Source of the DNA: CALMKX01 sp036274895
GTDB taxonomy: Bacteria > Acidobacteriota > Thermoanaerobaculia > Multivoradales > SZUA-115
DNA: 17,656 nucleotides
NCBI GenBank assembly: GCA_036274895.1
Contig: DASUEU010000070.1
Span: 1 to 17,656 of the forward strand
Direction of reading: 5' to 3'
This document shows, piece after piece, positions 1-7,164 of this stretch. How positions within the stretch are numbered: the first letter of the stretch is position 1; the number at the start of each line of letters is the position of its first letter. The notes beneath the pieces are model-generated. The model was given only the letters and a program-made list of their open reading frames with translations, had not been told where the DNA came from and did no database searches. Made by a program: the position numbers and the translations under genes.

Positions 1-583
1 CCGCCGCGTGCTGATCGAAGCGCCCCGCCGCTTCGGCGGAGTTCTCGACGTCGAGAATGGCCTTGTCGAAGAGGCCTGCCAGCAGATCGAAGCTGACTCC
101 CGTGGTCCGCGCTTCGTCTTCGGCGAGCGCGAGGTAGCGGCTGCCCGCGAGGTCGCGGAAGAAGTCGCTCTTGCGCCGCGCCCCCTCGGCATAGAGCGCG
201 TCGATCTCGCCCTGCATCCGATCGAGGATGCGATCGACGATCGCCCCGGCGGCCGGCGGCCGGGTCAGCAGGCGCGAGAGGAACCGGTGCAGCTCGGTGT
301 CGAGCACGCGCAGTTGCGATCGGTACTGCTCGGCACGGAACTTCCGCTCCAGCGCGCCGATCAGGATCGGGGCCTGCCCCGGGTCCCTCGCGATGCCGCG
401 GAACTCGCCGGCGATCAGCGAGAAACGCGTATTGATCAGCGCTTCGCTCAGGGCCACCTGGCAGGCAACATCGTAGTTGCTGCGCGAGTTGGTGATGCCG
501 CGCCCCAGCACCGCGCCGTCTTCGCCGAGGACCACGGCCTTCGTGGTGGTCGATCCGAGATCGATACCGACGGTGTAGTTCAT
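1..583 (-). CDS. bcrA: Benzoyl-CoA reductase subunit A (partial, C-terminus beyond the window)
   Basis: BcrA is one of the two ATP-binding subunits of class I benzoyl-CoA reductase, which couples ATP hydrolysis to low-potential electron transfer for ring reduction. Reading from the ATG at 583 gives about 194 residues before the left edge. The first residues hold VGIDLGSTTTKAVVL, the phosphate-binding loop of the ASKHA (acetate kinase/HSP70/actin) fold, followed by GRGITNSRSNYDVA and ALINTRFSL, which I recognise from Thauera-type BcrA. The start overlaps the bcrB stop as ATGA (4 nt), the usual coupling arrangement. The [4Fe-4S]-ligating cysteines expected further along are outside the window. 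The related activators of 2-hydroxyacyl-CoA dehydratases share the fold, but the neighbours bcrC, bcrB, oah and had make BcrA the right call. Confidence 0.9.
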   Translation of the reverse strand, partial: MNYTVGIDLGSTTTKAVVLGEDGAVLGRGITNSRSNYDVACQVALSEALINTRFSLIAGEFRGIARDPGQAPILIGALERKFRAEQYRSQLRVLDTELHRFLSRLLTRPPAAGAIVDRILDRMQGEIDALYAEGARRKSDFFRDLAGSRYLALAEDEARTTGVSFDLLAGLFDKAILDVENSAEAAGRFDQHAA

Positions 584-1875
584 GACGCCGGCCGTTTCTG
601 CTCGAGCATCTGGAAGTACGACTCGAGCCGGTTCTTGATGTTGGCGGCCGAAAAGTAGCGCGGGTCGACGAGATCGCTCTCGATGAATCCCCCGGGACGG
701 CCCGAGCGTGCCTCGACCTCGCGCAGGATGTGGAGCTGCCCGGCGCTGAAGGAGTTGCAGCTCTTGACCGAGTTGATCAGGAAACCGTCCGCCTGGTACT
801 CGTCGAGGTAGCGGGTCAGCAGCTCGATCCGGCTCGGCAGGCTCAGGTTGGTGTAGCAGCCCAGGCAGTAGTCGGCGAGGGTCTCCAAGGGGCGCGACGG
901 GTCGTGGCGGAAGCCCAGGTCGTAGAGCCCGCCGACTTTCGAATAGGTCGAAGCCACCGCCACGGCGCCCTCGTCCACGAACATCTTCCAGAACTGCCGG
1001 AAGCTGGTCCAGTTGGGCGGCCCCTCGACCACCACGCGGAAGCGCTCGTGGTCGATCTCGCCCTCGGGGGTCACCGGGCCTTGGCCGCGGCGCAGGCGCT
1101 CCTCGATCTCGGCGCGCAGGGCCTGGTAGTAGCCCACGGCCTCGGCAGTACCGCGAAACGCGCTGAAGATCGGTCCGACGTAGTACACCGCGCCGAAGTA
1201 GCCGTCGATCGGCGACGGCCGTTGCTTGGCCGACTGCAGCACCCAGACCAGGTCGTCCTCGGCGCGGCTGGACAGGGCGAGGCATTCCGCCAGGCGATCC
1301 TCGTCGTAGGCGCGACCGCTCACCGCCTCGAGCTGCGGGATGATCTTCTCCTTCAGCTGTTTGACCACGTACTCGCGCATCGGCTCGGTGATCCGGCCGT
1401 CGGCCTGATAGGGCACGTGCAGCATGGCGATCGGGCAGTGATACTCCTGGCGCAGCAGCTCGAACCACTTCATGAAGGTGAAGCAGCCGGTGTAGGAGAG
1501 CAGCAGCACGTCCGGCTCCGGCAGCCGCTGGCCGGTGGGGCCGACGTTGCCCGACTTCATCATGCCGACGTCGCTCTTGACGTAGGTGCAGACGTCCTCG
1601 GAATGACCGGCCTTCTCGGCGATCGAGATGTACTCGGCCGTCTTGCCGCGCATCGCCGATTGCAGCGAGTTGATCTCCGGCAGCACCGGCAGCAAATCGA
1701 AGCTCAGCAACAGCTCCGTCAGATTGCCGGGCACGAAGGTGTAGGCACTCTTCGCGCCGGCCTCCGGCGCGGCGGCGAGCCGGTCGAAGTGCCGCGCGAT
1801 CATCTCCTTCTGCCGGAGTTGACTCGAGTCCTTCTGCGCATCCGGCGAAGTGCCGGTCCTCTCCAAGGTGGTCAT
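580..1875 (-). CDS. bcrB: Benzoyl-CoA reductase subunit B
   Basis: A 431-residue protein of the 2-hydroxyglutaryl-CoA dehydratase D-component family. BcrB pairs with BcrC to form the substrate-binding module, which carries an Fe-S cluster and reduces benzoyl-CoA to the cyclic dienoyl-CoA. Family features visible are the FVPGNLTELLLSFDLLPVLPE segment near residues 47-66, Cys96, Cys131 in SYTGCFTF, Cys147, the later ADYCLGCYTN pair and VKSCNSFS near the end. The ATG at 1875 was chosen over the longer upstream reading because it overlaps the bcrC stop by 4 nt (ATGA) and gives a normal family length. It also overlaps bcrA by 4 nt. Cytoplasmic. Which of the visible cysteines bind the cluster is not resolved here. 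Confidence 0.92.
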   Translation of the reverse strand: MTTLERTGTSPDAQKDSSQLRQKEMIARHFDRLAAAPEAGAKSAYTFVPGNLTELLLSFDLLPVLPEINSLQSAMRGKTAEYISIAEKAGHSEDVCTYVKSDVGMMKSGNVGPTGQRLPEPDVLLLSYTGCFTFMKWFELLRQEYHCPIAMLHVPYQADGRITEPMREYVVKQLKEKIIPQLEAVSGRAYDEDRLAECLALSSRAEDDLVWVLQSAKQRPSPIDGYFGAVYYVGPIFSAFRGTAEAVGYYQALRAEIEERLRRGQGPVTPEGEIDHERFRVVVEGPPNWTSFRQFWKMFVDEGAVAVASTYSKVGGLYDLGFRHDPSRPLETLADYCLGCYTNLSLPSRIELLTRYLDEYQADGFLINSVKSCNSFSAGQLHILREVEARSGRPGGFIESDLVDPRYFSAANIKNRLESYFQMLEQKRPAS

Positions 1876-3047
1876 ACCGGGCTCCACAGCTTGATCGAGT
1901 CCGCGAAGGTGCCGGCCTGCTCCCGGATGACCTGGAACTGGCCGCTGTTCTCGGCGTACTTGAAGGCCGTCCAGGGCACGCCGCGGGACTCCACCGCGCG
2001 CACCGTCATGGGTTGGTCGAGCAGGGCGGGATCGCAGAAGCTCGGGGCGCAGAACAGCACACCCTCGGCCTTGCTGTCGTCGATGCGCGCGAGCAGGTAG
2101 GCGCCCTTCTCCCCCTGGTCGATGTAACGGGTGGGGCTCGCCACCGCATCCTCGAGGAAGGCCACGACCAGGTTCGCGAGCGGGTCGCCGTCGGTCGGGA
2201 TGTCCGACTGGATCCACCGGTGGATCTGCACGAAATCATCCTCGACGATGTAACAGCCGGCGCGCTCGAGGGTCTTGATCAGGCCGATCGGCGGCTGCTC
2301 GCAGAACGAGCCGGTGACGATCACCCGCGCCTGATCCAGGGGGCGGCGCGAGCGGTCACTTTTCGCCAGCTCGAGGTAGGAGGCGAGCATCGCGGTCGAC
2401 TCCTCCACCGGCACGACCAGCGCCGCGCGCAAGAGCAGATAAAGCTCCGAAGTCGGCGCCTTCCACGGCTCGCGCCGGCGCAGCGCGTAGAGCTCGCGCA
2501 CCAGCCGGCGGTTCTCGTTGAAGGCGGCGATCGACTGCCGCAGCGCGTCGGGATCGTAAGGCCGCGCACCACGCTCACGAAGCTGGCTCGACAGCGCTTC
2601 GAGCTCGTAGCGGTAGAACTCACCGCCGATGCCGCGATCGAAGTTCTGCGGCACGTCGAGGTATTTCACCAGCTTGTCCGGGAAGAGCATCTGCCACATC
2701 CCCGAGAGGTTGCGGATGACGTCGCAGATCGCCGGGAAGAGCAGGCCGTCGAGGCAATCGAGGCTGCCGTTGAGTCCCAGCTCGATGGTGCTCCTGGGAA
2801 TGTGACAGATGTAGGACTGGTAGTAGGCGTCGCCCTTGATGATCTCGAGATCGGCGCGCCCCCCCATCAGGCCGACCGGCAGGACACCCTGAGCGTGGAG
2901 CAGCTCTCGGGGGACGTAGATCGGCAGGTAGCCGATGGCGAGGCCGCCGGTGCGGGCCTTCCACTCGCGGACGGCCCCGAGCCGGTAGTCCCGGTACAGC
3001 TCCTCCGCTCGGGCGACCAGCTCGGCCAGGGCAGCTTGGTTGGACAC
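1872..3047 (-). CDS. bcrC: Benzoyl-CoA reductase subunit C
   Basis: A 391-residue partner of BcrB in class I benzoyl-CoA reductase, also of the 2-hydroxyacyl-CoA dehydratase family. It closely recalls Thauera BcrC: IGYLPIYVPRELLHA near residues 38-52, a GDAYYQSYICHIPRSTIELG run with Cys81, FPAICDVIRNLSGMW with Cys108, and SGQFQVI close to the end. Two starts are possible. The ATG at 3062 overlaps the acetyltransferase stop (TGATG). The GTG at 3047 has GGAGG about 8 nt upstream and leaves only a few residues more than the Thauera protein; I prefer the GTG. A far longer open reading extends to 3338 but its extra N-terminus is an out-of-frame shadow of the acetyltransferase gene. The 3' end overlaps bcrB by 4 nt. 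Confidence 0.92.
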   Translation of the reverse strand: MSNQAALAELVARAEELYRDYRLGAVREWKARTGGLAIGYLPIYVPRELLHAQGVLPVGLMGGRADLEIIKGDAYYQSYICHIPRSTIELGLNGSLDCLDGLLFPAICDVIRNLSGMWQMLFPDKLVKYLDVPQNFDRGIGGEFYRYELEALSSQLRERGARPYDPDALRQSIAAFNENRRLVRELYALRRREPWKAPTSELYLLLRAALVVPVEESTAMLASYLELAKSDRSRRPLDQARVIVTGSFCEQPPIGLIKTLERAGCYIVEDDFVQIHRWIQSDIPTDGDPLANLVVAFLEDAVASPTRYIDQGEKGAYLLARIDDSKAEGVLFCAPSFCDPALLDQPMTVRAVESRGVPWTAFKYAENSGQFQVIREQAGTFADSIKLWSPV

Positions 3048-3061
3048 GGCAGGCACCTCCA

Positions 3062-3550
3062 TCAGAGTGGCTCGGTCACGTCCAGCTCGAGCTGGACGTA
3101 GGGTCCGCCGGCGAAGCCGTTCGAGCGGAAGAAAGCGAGCACGGGCACGTCGTTGCGGCGCACCATGGTGCGCACGGTGGTGACGCCGGCCGCCTGGAAA
3201 CGCCGACAGGCCTCCTGCAACAGGGCCGAGGCCACGCCGCGGTGCTCGGCGCCGGGATCGACACCGACGGCGAAGATCCAGCCGCAGGGCTCGGATCCGA
3301 ACTCGAAGGCGCGGACCTCCCCCAACAAATACCCGCACAGCCCCTCTTCGCCGTCGGCCGCCAGCCGCACCTGCACCCCCTCACCGGCGCGCTCGAGGAA
3401 GTCGCCGAAGACGCGCTGCCAATAGTCCGGCTTGGCCACGCCGGTGTGGTGGGCGTCGATGCGGGTCACCGCGGCCACGTCCTCGGGCGAGAGGGGGCGA
3501 ATCGGCACCGGCGGCGCGCTCGGCTCGATGGCCTGACCGGGACTGACCAT
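3062..3550 (-). CDS. GNAT-family N-acetyltransferase inside the benzoyl-CoA operon
   Basis: A 162-residue protein with a GNAT fold signature. Residues 92-117 resemble the acetyl-CoA-binding motif A (IFAVGVDPG followed by EHRGVASALLQEA), and residues 132-146 (RNDVPVLAFFRSNGF) match motif B. The usual Q/R at the first motif A position is Glu. GNAT enzymes move an acetyl group from acetyl-CoA to an amine, but the substrate here cannot be read from sequence. Its ATG directly follows the oah stop with no gap, and its TGA abuts or overlaps the bcrC start region, so it is co-translated with the pathway. Because aromatic acyl-CoA enzymes elsewhere are known to be controlled by lysine acetylation, a regulatory role is possible, but this is inference only. 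A small-molecule acetyltransferase is the alternative. Confidence 0.8.
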   Translation of the reverse strand: MVSPGQAIEPSAPPVPIRPLSPEDVAAVTRIDAHHTGVAKPDYWQRVFGDFLERAGEGVQVRLAADGEEGLCGYLLGEVRAFEFGSEPCGWIFAVGVDPGAEHRGVASALLQEACRRFQAAGVTTVRTMVRRNDVPVLAFFRSNGFAGGPYVQLELDVTEPL

Positions 3551-4693
3551 TCACGCTCTCCCGTGGGCGCGGGCGAGCGCCGCCTCGACCAGCTCGTCCG
3601 ACCAGGTGGCCCCTTCGGCCAGGCGCCGGCGCAGGAGGAGGAAGTCCGGCTCGCGGCAGTCCTTCGAGCCCTCGTGGAAGGCCCGGAAGCCGGTGCGCCC
3701 CTCGGTCATCATGTTGAGCCCGAGCCAGGCGCGGTTGGTTTCCCGGTTGCGGTCCCAGTGCTCGAGCTTGTGCTTGCGCACGCTCTCGATCGTCTTCGAC
3801 AGGCACCCGGGCATGGTGTTGGCCAGCTTCCACACCAGGGCGTCGACCTCGGCGTCGAGGAGCGAGAGGTCGACCCTGCCCCGCGCCAGCATGGCCCTGG
3901 CCTCGTCGCGCTCCCTGCCGGTCTTCGGCTCGCCGTAGACGATCCGGCCGCCGTCGAGCCAGCGGTCGGTGATCACCAGCGGGTTGGCCACCAGCTGGCC
4001 GTCGACCTCGAGGGCCGGCGCGACTCGGGTGAGCAAACCCAGACGGAGGGCCTTGTGGGCCGTCCAGGTCTCGCACAGAGTGCAGCTCTCCATCGCGGCC
4101 TCGATACCGACGAAGAGGGGCAGGAAGTCCGTGCTGCCGCCGTCCGGTGCCGAACCATGGCGCGGTCCCGCCTGGCCGAAGACGGCCAAGTCCTGGGCTA
4201 CCGAGAAGTCGCAGGCCATGCCGATCTCCTGGCCGCCCGCGATGCGCATGCCGTTGACCCGGCAGATCACCGGCTTGTCACAGCTCAGGATGGCGCTGAC
4301 CATGTCGTTGAAGAGCCGCATGTACTGCCGGTACTCCTCCGGCCGGCCGGCGTAGTACTCGGCGTACTCGGCGGTGTTGCCGCCGGTGCAGAAGGCGCGC
4401 GTCCCGCTACCGGTGAAGACGACGGCCACCGCGGCGCGATCGGTCGATGCCCGGCGCATGCCGAGGATCACTCCCTTGACCATCTCGGTGGTGTAGGAGT
4501 TGAGCTGGGCGGGATTGTCGAGCGTGATGCGCACGGTGTGGAGGCCCGGCACTACCGCGCCCCGCGGGTCACGCAGCGGCAGCTCCTCATAGCCCACCCC
4601 GGGCACCGGGACCGCCGGCGCGAGGTCGTGGTTCTTGAGCTCCCGGCCCTCAGTGCCCGGGGATGAGAACGAGGCGGTTGCGAGCTTGGCCAT
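3551..4693 (-). CDS. oah: 6-oxocyclohex-1-ene-1-carbonyl-CoA hydrolase (ring-opening)
   Basis: A 380-residue crotonase-superfamily enzyme (Oah, also called BamA). It adds water to the ring double bond and then cleaves the C-C bond, converting 6-oxocyclohex-1-ene-1-carbonyl-CoA to 3-hydroxypimelyl-CoA. Recognisable segments are ITLDNPAQLNSYTTEMVK (57-73), FCTGGNTAEYAEYYAGRPEE (101-120), the crotonase core AGGQEIGMACDFSVAQD (152-168) and GQAGPRHGSAPDGG (173-186). These are near-diagnostic for this subfamily and separate it from ordinary enoyl-CoA hydratases. The ATG at 4693 has GGAG about 7 nt upstream and lies 44 nt inside the had 3' end. Starting there gives an N-terminus only slightly longer than that of characterised relatives. 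Cytoplasmic, acting straight after Had. Confidence 0.95.
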   Translation of the reverse strand: MAKLATASFSSPGTEGRELKNHDLAPAVPVPGVGYEELPLRDPRGAVVPGLHTVRITLDNPAQLNSYTTEMVKGVILGMRRASTDRAAVAVVFTGSGTRAFCTGGNTAEYAEYYAGRPEEYRQYMRLFNDMVSAILSCDKPVICRVNGMRIAGGQEIGMACDFSVAQDLAVFGQAGPRHGSAPDGGSTDFLPLFVGIEAAMESCTLCETWTAHKALRLGLLTRVAPALEVDGQLVANPLVITDRWLDGGRIVYGEPKTGRERDEARAMLARGRVDLSLLDAEVDALVWKLANTMPGCLSKTIESVRKHKLEHWDRNRETNRAWLGLNMMTEGRTGFRAFHEGSKDCREPDFLLLRRRLAEGATWSDELVEAALARAHGRA

Positions 4694-5723
4694 GGTGCAG
4701 CTCCGCGAAGACGTTGTTGATGGAAGAGAGGGGTCGTCGCTCGATGAACGGCTCGAGGGCGACCCGCCCCGAGAGGACGAGTTCGACCACCGCCGGATAG
4801 TGCTCGGGCAGGCAGCCCCAGTTGCCCTGGGCCGTGGCGTCGAGGGCCATCAAGTTGGACAGGCGCAGTTCGACCGGCTTGGGCGAGTAGCCGACGACCG
4901 AGAGCAGACCGCCGTGGCCGAGCAGGCCGAAGGCGGTGACCTGGCCGGCAGGAGTGCCGGAGGTCTCGAAGATCTTGGTGCGCCAGGTCGGCACGCCGTG
5001 GGCGTCGGCCAAGGCCCGGAGCTCTCGGCGCAGGGCCTTGTGGTCGAGGTGTGCGGGGTTCAAGGTCAACGCCGCACCCCGGCCGGCCATCGCCGCGAGG
5101 CGCTCTTCGTTGACGTCGATGGCGGCCACCAGCGCGCCCAAGGCCGCCGCGATCTGGACCCCGAAGCCCCCGACGCCGCCGGCGCCCACGAACACCGCGA
5201 GGTCGCCGGCGCCCACCTGGCTGCGGACAATGGCCTGGTAGGGCGTCGAGACGGCGTCGGCGATGACCGAGAGGGCGGCGAGATCGAGACCGGCGGGGTT
5301 CAGCCGGGGCTCCGCGAGGTCGGGCACCGGGCACAGGCCCCGGGCGGGCACTCGCACGTGGCTGCCGAAGCCGCCGTGGACATCGCAGCCTGGGAACACC
5401 TGCCGGGGGCAGATCGGCCCACGGCCGGCCCGGCAGGCCTCGCACTCGCCGCAGGGGATCACGGCCGGCACCACCACGGCCCTGCCGAGCCAGGGCTCGG
5501 CACCGGCACCCGCGGCGACGACCAGGCCGCTGATCTCGTGGCCGAGGGCCAGGGGGAAGGGGTGGCGGGTGGGCACGCCGTCGTAGAAGAAGCCCAGATC
5601 GGTGTGGCAGACGCCGCAGCCGGCGACCTCGACCAGCACCTCCCCCGGGCCGGGGACTTCCTCCCGGGTCTCGAGGACCATCGGCTGCGACGCGGCGCGA
5701 ACGACCCAGGAGGTGATCTGCAT
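4650..5723 (-). CDS. had: 6-hydroxycyclohex-1-ene-1-carbonyl-CoA dehydrogenase
   Basis: A 357-residue zinc-dependent medium-chain alcohol dehydrogenase. Had oxidises 6-hydroxycyclohex-1-ene-1-carbonyl-CoA with NAD+ to the 6-oxo compound used by Oah. Catalytic-zinc residues are seen at Cys39 (GVCHTD) and His62-Glu63 (GHE). The four structural-zinc cysteines are Cys91, 94, 97 and 105. The nucleotide-binding turn GAGGVGG is at 180-186. The N-terminal SWVVRAASQPMVLE and LGFFYDGVPTRHPFPLALGHE runs recall the Thauera enzyme. ATG at 5723 has GGAGG 4 nt upstream. This is the first gene of the minus-strand operon, and its 3' end overlaps oah by 44 nt. Other zinc alcohol dehydrogenases share the fold; the specific call rests on these runs plus the direct link to oah and bcrCBA. 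Confidence 0.93.
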   Translation of the reverse strand: MQITSWVVRAASQPMVLETREEVPGPGEVLVEVAGCGVCHTDLGFFYDGVPTRHPFPLALGHEISGLVVAAGAGAEPWLGRAVVVPAVIPCGECEACRAGRGPICPRQVFPGCDVHGGFGSHVRVPARGLCPVPDLAEPRLNPAGLDLAALSVIADAVSTPYQAIVRSQVGAGDLAVFVGAGGVGGFGVQIAAALGALVAAIDVNEERLAAMAGRGAALTLNPAHLDHKALRRELRALADAHGVPTWRTKIFETSGTPAGQVTAFGLLGHGGLLSVVGYSPKPVELRLSNLMALDATAQGNWGCLPEHYPAVVELVLSGRVALEPFIERRPLSSINNVFAELHHGQARNRLVLIPGH

Positions 5724-5740
5724 GCGGCCTCCGCTGGCGG

Positions 5741-5792
5741 GTCCAGGCTAAATCGGTAAATCGGACCCTAAATACCTATATTCCAACTCGAG
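5741..5792 (-). promoter_or_regulatory. AT-rich upstream region of had with 8-bp tandem repeat (putative promoter/operator)
   Basis: This is a sharp AT-rich pocket in GC-rich DNA just upstream of had. On the plus strand TAAATCGG occurs twice in tandem (5749-5756, 5757-5764) and a third TAAAT follows at 5769-5773. An imperfect dyad centred on ATACCTAT (5772-5779) follows. On the minus strand a weak -35-like TTGGAA (5787-5782) can be seen, but no convincing -10 at the right spacing. I infer the operon promoter and perhaps a regulator site, without naming a regulator. Confidence 0.4.
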
Positions 5793-5808
5793 GCCGCCGT
5801 CAAGGGGC

Positions 5809-5999
5809 GCCGGGCCTGCGCGGGTCCTCTCCTACCTGGTGCGCTACACCCACCGGATCGCTATCTCCAATGCCCGCCTTGTAGCTCGCGAGGACGATCA
5901 GGTGTCGTTCCGCTACAAGCAGCGCTCCGAGGACGAGCGCTGGCGGTTGATGCGGCTCCCCGTCTTCGCGTTGCTCCGGCGGTTTCGAAGCGACCCTCT
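5809..5999 (+). pseudogene. IS91-family transposase remnant
   Basis: The forward frame reads RVLSYLVRYTHRIAISNARL from 5821, then SFRYKQ and, further on, LPVFALLRRF to about 5993. This matches the conserved C-terminal part of IS91-type (Y2) transposases, where a RYxHRxAIS segment is followed by the FxRRF segment and then HVLPxGF. Upstream coding is missing. After RRF the expected HVLPxGF is degraded, although LLPTG appears a few codons later. There is no start codon or ribosome site of its own, so this is a fragment and not a gene. Confidence 0.7.
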
Positions 6000-6448
6000 G
6001 TCCCTCCTGCCGACAGGCCAGGCTCCAGAGGCGCGAGGTTCTTCCTCCCGCCCGCCCTCCTCCCAGCACCGGAGCTGCTGCCCCATGATTCCAACCCTCC
6101 TCCCTCGGCACGTAGCTCGGGCCCCAGGGAGCCTCTATGTGCCCGGAGGTGCGCAGTGCTAAAATCCCTCCACCGTGCAACTGCTAAGCAGCAGGAACCA
6201 GATCCGGGAGGCTCGGCAAGCCCGCTGGCGAGGCACCCGCGACCCAGCGAACGAGGCTCAGATCAGGACCCCCTCCCTGCGCCGCTTCTCCAGTGCTCGA
6301 TGCAAACTCCATAGACCTGCGCCAGCGGCCCGCGGGTCCGTCCAACACACGTCCTTCCAAAGTCTGCGCGTCGCCGGGCAGCCTCTGGTGACCCCCGGCG
6401 CGATCTGCCATCCCCAGCCACGCGCGGACTTCGGTAGGCCGCTTACCG
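6000..6448. other. Gene-free stretch downstream of the IS91 remnant
   Basis: No convincing gene is visible. A short open frame at 6175-6453 (92 codons) has low-complexity Arg/Ala/Pro composition, and I do not believe it encodes a protein. The stretch may be the decayed non-coding end of the IS91-type element. A GTTAGAC heptamer at 6449-6455, just past the right edge of this stretch, fits the right core-site consensus (GTTRRRY) of integron recombination sites. Confidence 0.4.
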
Positions 6449-6474
6449 GTTAGACCGACTATCGAGGCACCATC

Positions 6475-7050
6475 GTGGCACGTATGTCGATCACCGAGAT
6501 ACTGGAGCGGCTCAGCCTGGACATTTCTAGCCTAATGCGCGAAGCTACTGCAATTCGCGAGCAGCTGGCGCGGACGGCCCAGCCGAAGTACTACATGTCG
6601 CTTTACGCGATGTTGATGGCAGTCTTCTCTCAAGTAGACCTCCTCGGCTGCCTCTTTGCCGGATCCGTCAAGACAAAGGGACAGACGAAGCGGATGATCA
6701 AGTTCTTGGCGCGGTATACCAAGCGCAAACCGGAAGCGATAATGCTTGCGGTCCAGTTGTATCGCCACACACTGATGCATACTGGGCGTCCGCGCGAGCT
6801 TCTCGACGAAACCACAGGCCAACGGCACTACTTCCTGCTCCACTGGGGACGGGAACACGCCGACGAGGCAGCCCATTTCACCGTCACCGTAGATGGCACG
6901 TTGACGTTGAACCTTGAGTGCCTCCTCGAGGATTTGCACTCTGCGTTCGATGGTTTCCGTGCCGAGGCCACGTCTGATGCCATGCTGGGCGAACGGATCG
7001 AGGCAACCTGGCCCCACATTGCGCTCCAGCGTTTTCGCCCAGCCGTCTAA
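6475..7050 (+). CDS. HEPN-like hypothetical protein in an attC-bearing gene cassette
   Basis: A 191-residue, mostly helical protein that I do not recognise by name. It holds YRHTLMHTGRP with Arg97 and His102, an R-x4-H motif whose second position is His. That is the pattern of HEPN-domain ribonucleases, which act in toxin-antitoxin, abortive infection and CRISPR systems. A helical segment at 40-60 precedes it and an LHWG segment follows at 122-125. GTG at 6475 is preferred because GAGG lies 7 nt upstream; ATG at 6484 is the alternative. The TAA stop lies inside the left core site of an attC, as is usual for integron cassettes. Base composition is lower in GC than the flanking operons. The HEPN assignment rests on one short motif, so function stays tentative. 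No antitoxin partner is adjacent. Confidence 0.75.
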   Translation: MARMSITEILERLSLDISSLMREATAIREQLARTAQPKYYMSLYAMLMAVFSQVDLLGCLFAGSVKTKGQTKRMIKFLARYTKRKPEAIMLAVQLYRHTLMHTGRPRELLDETTGQRHYFLLHWGREHADEAAHFTVTVDGTLTLNLECLLEDLHSAFDGFRAEATSDAMLGERIEATWPHIALQRFRPAV

Positions 7051-7136
7051 CAAGCGGCTGGAGCGGCCCAGCGGCGCAGCAGGTTGCGCGTTGCAGGGAT
7101 CGGCACCGCCGGCCGCTCAGTCGCAGGTCGTTACAC
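7045..7136 (+). other. attC-like integron recombination site
   Basis: A 92-nt imperfect dyad with integron attC layout. The left core site is GTCTAAC (7045-7051, consensus RYYYAAC) and the right core site is GTTACAC (7130-7136), one base off its exact complement GTTAGAC. Inner arms: GCGGCTG (7054-7060) pairs with CAGTCGC (7118-7124) with one mismatch, and AGCGGCC (7062-7068) pairs perfectly with GGCCGCT (7111-7117). G7061 is left unpaired between the two arms, which matches the known extrahelical base of attC sites. The upstream gene's stop codon lies within the left core. No integrase of the IntI type is in the window. Confidence 0.75.
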
Positions 7137-7164
7137 GGCCCAACCAAGCGTGAGGGCATGCCGA

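Noticed and set aside
730..4666. Long plus-strand open frames opposite bcrB, bcrC, oah and had
   Set aside because: They mirror the codon pattern of the minus-strand genes, lack ribosome sites and show no family motifs.
6175..6453. A 92-codon open frame as a small gene
   Set aside because: No ribosome site, low-complexity composition and its position in the decayed IS91 flank argue against coding.
6340..6455. A second attC using GTCCAAC (6340-6346) and GTTAGAC (6449-6455)
   Set aside because: The core heptamers fit, but the inner arms next to them are not complementary, so only the right-hand GTTAGAC is kept as a possible cassette boundary.
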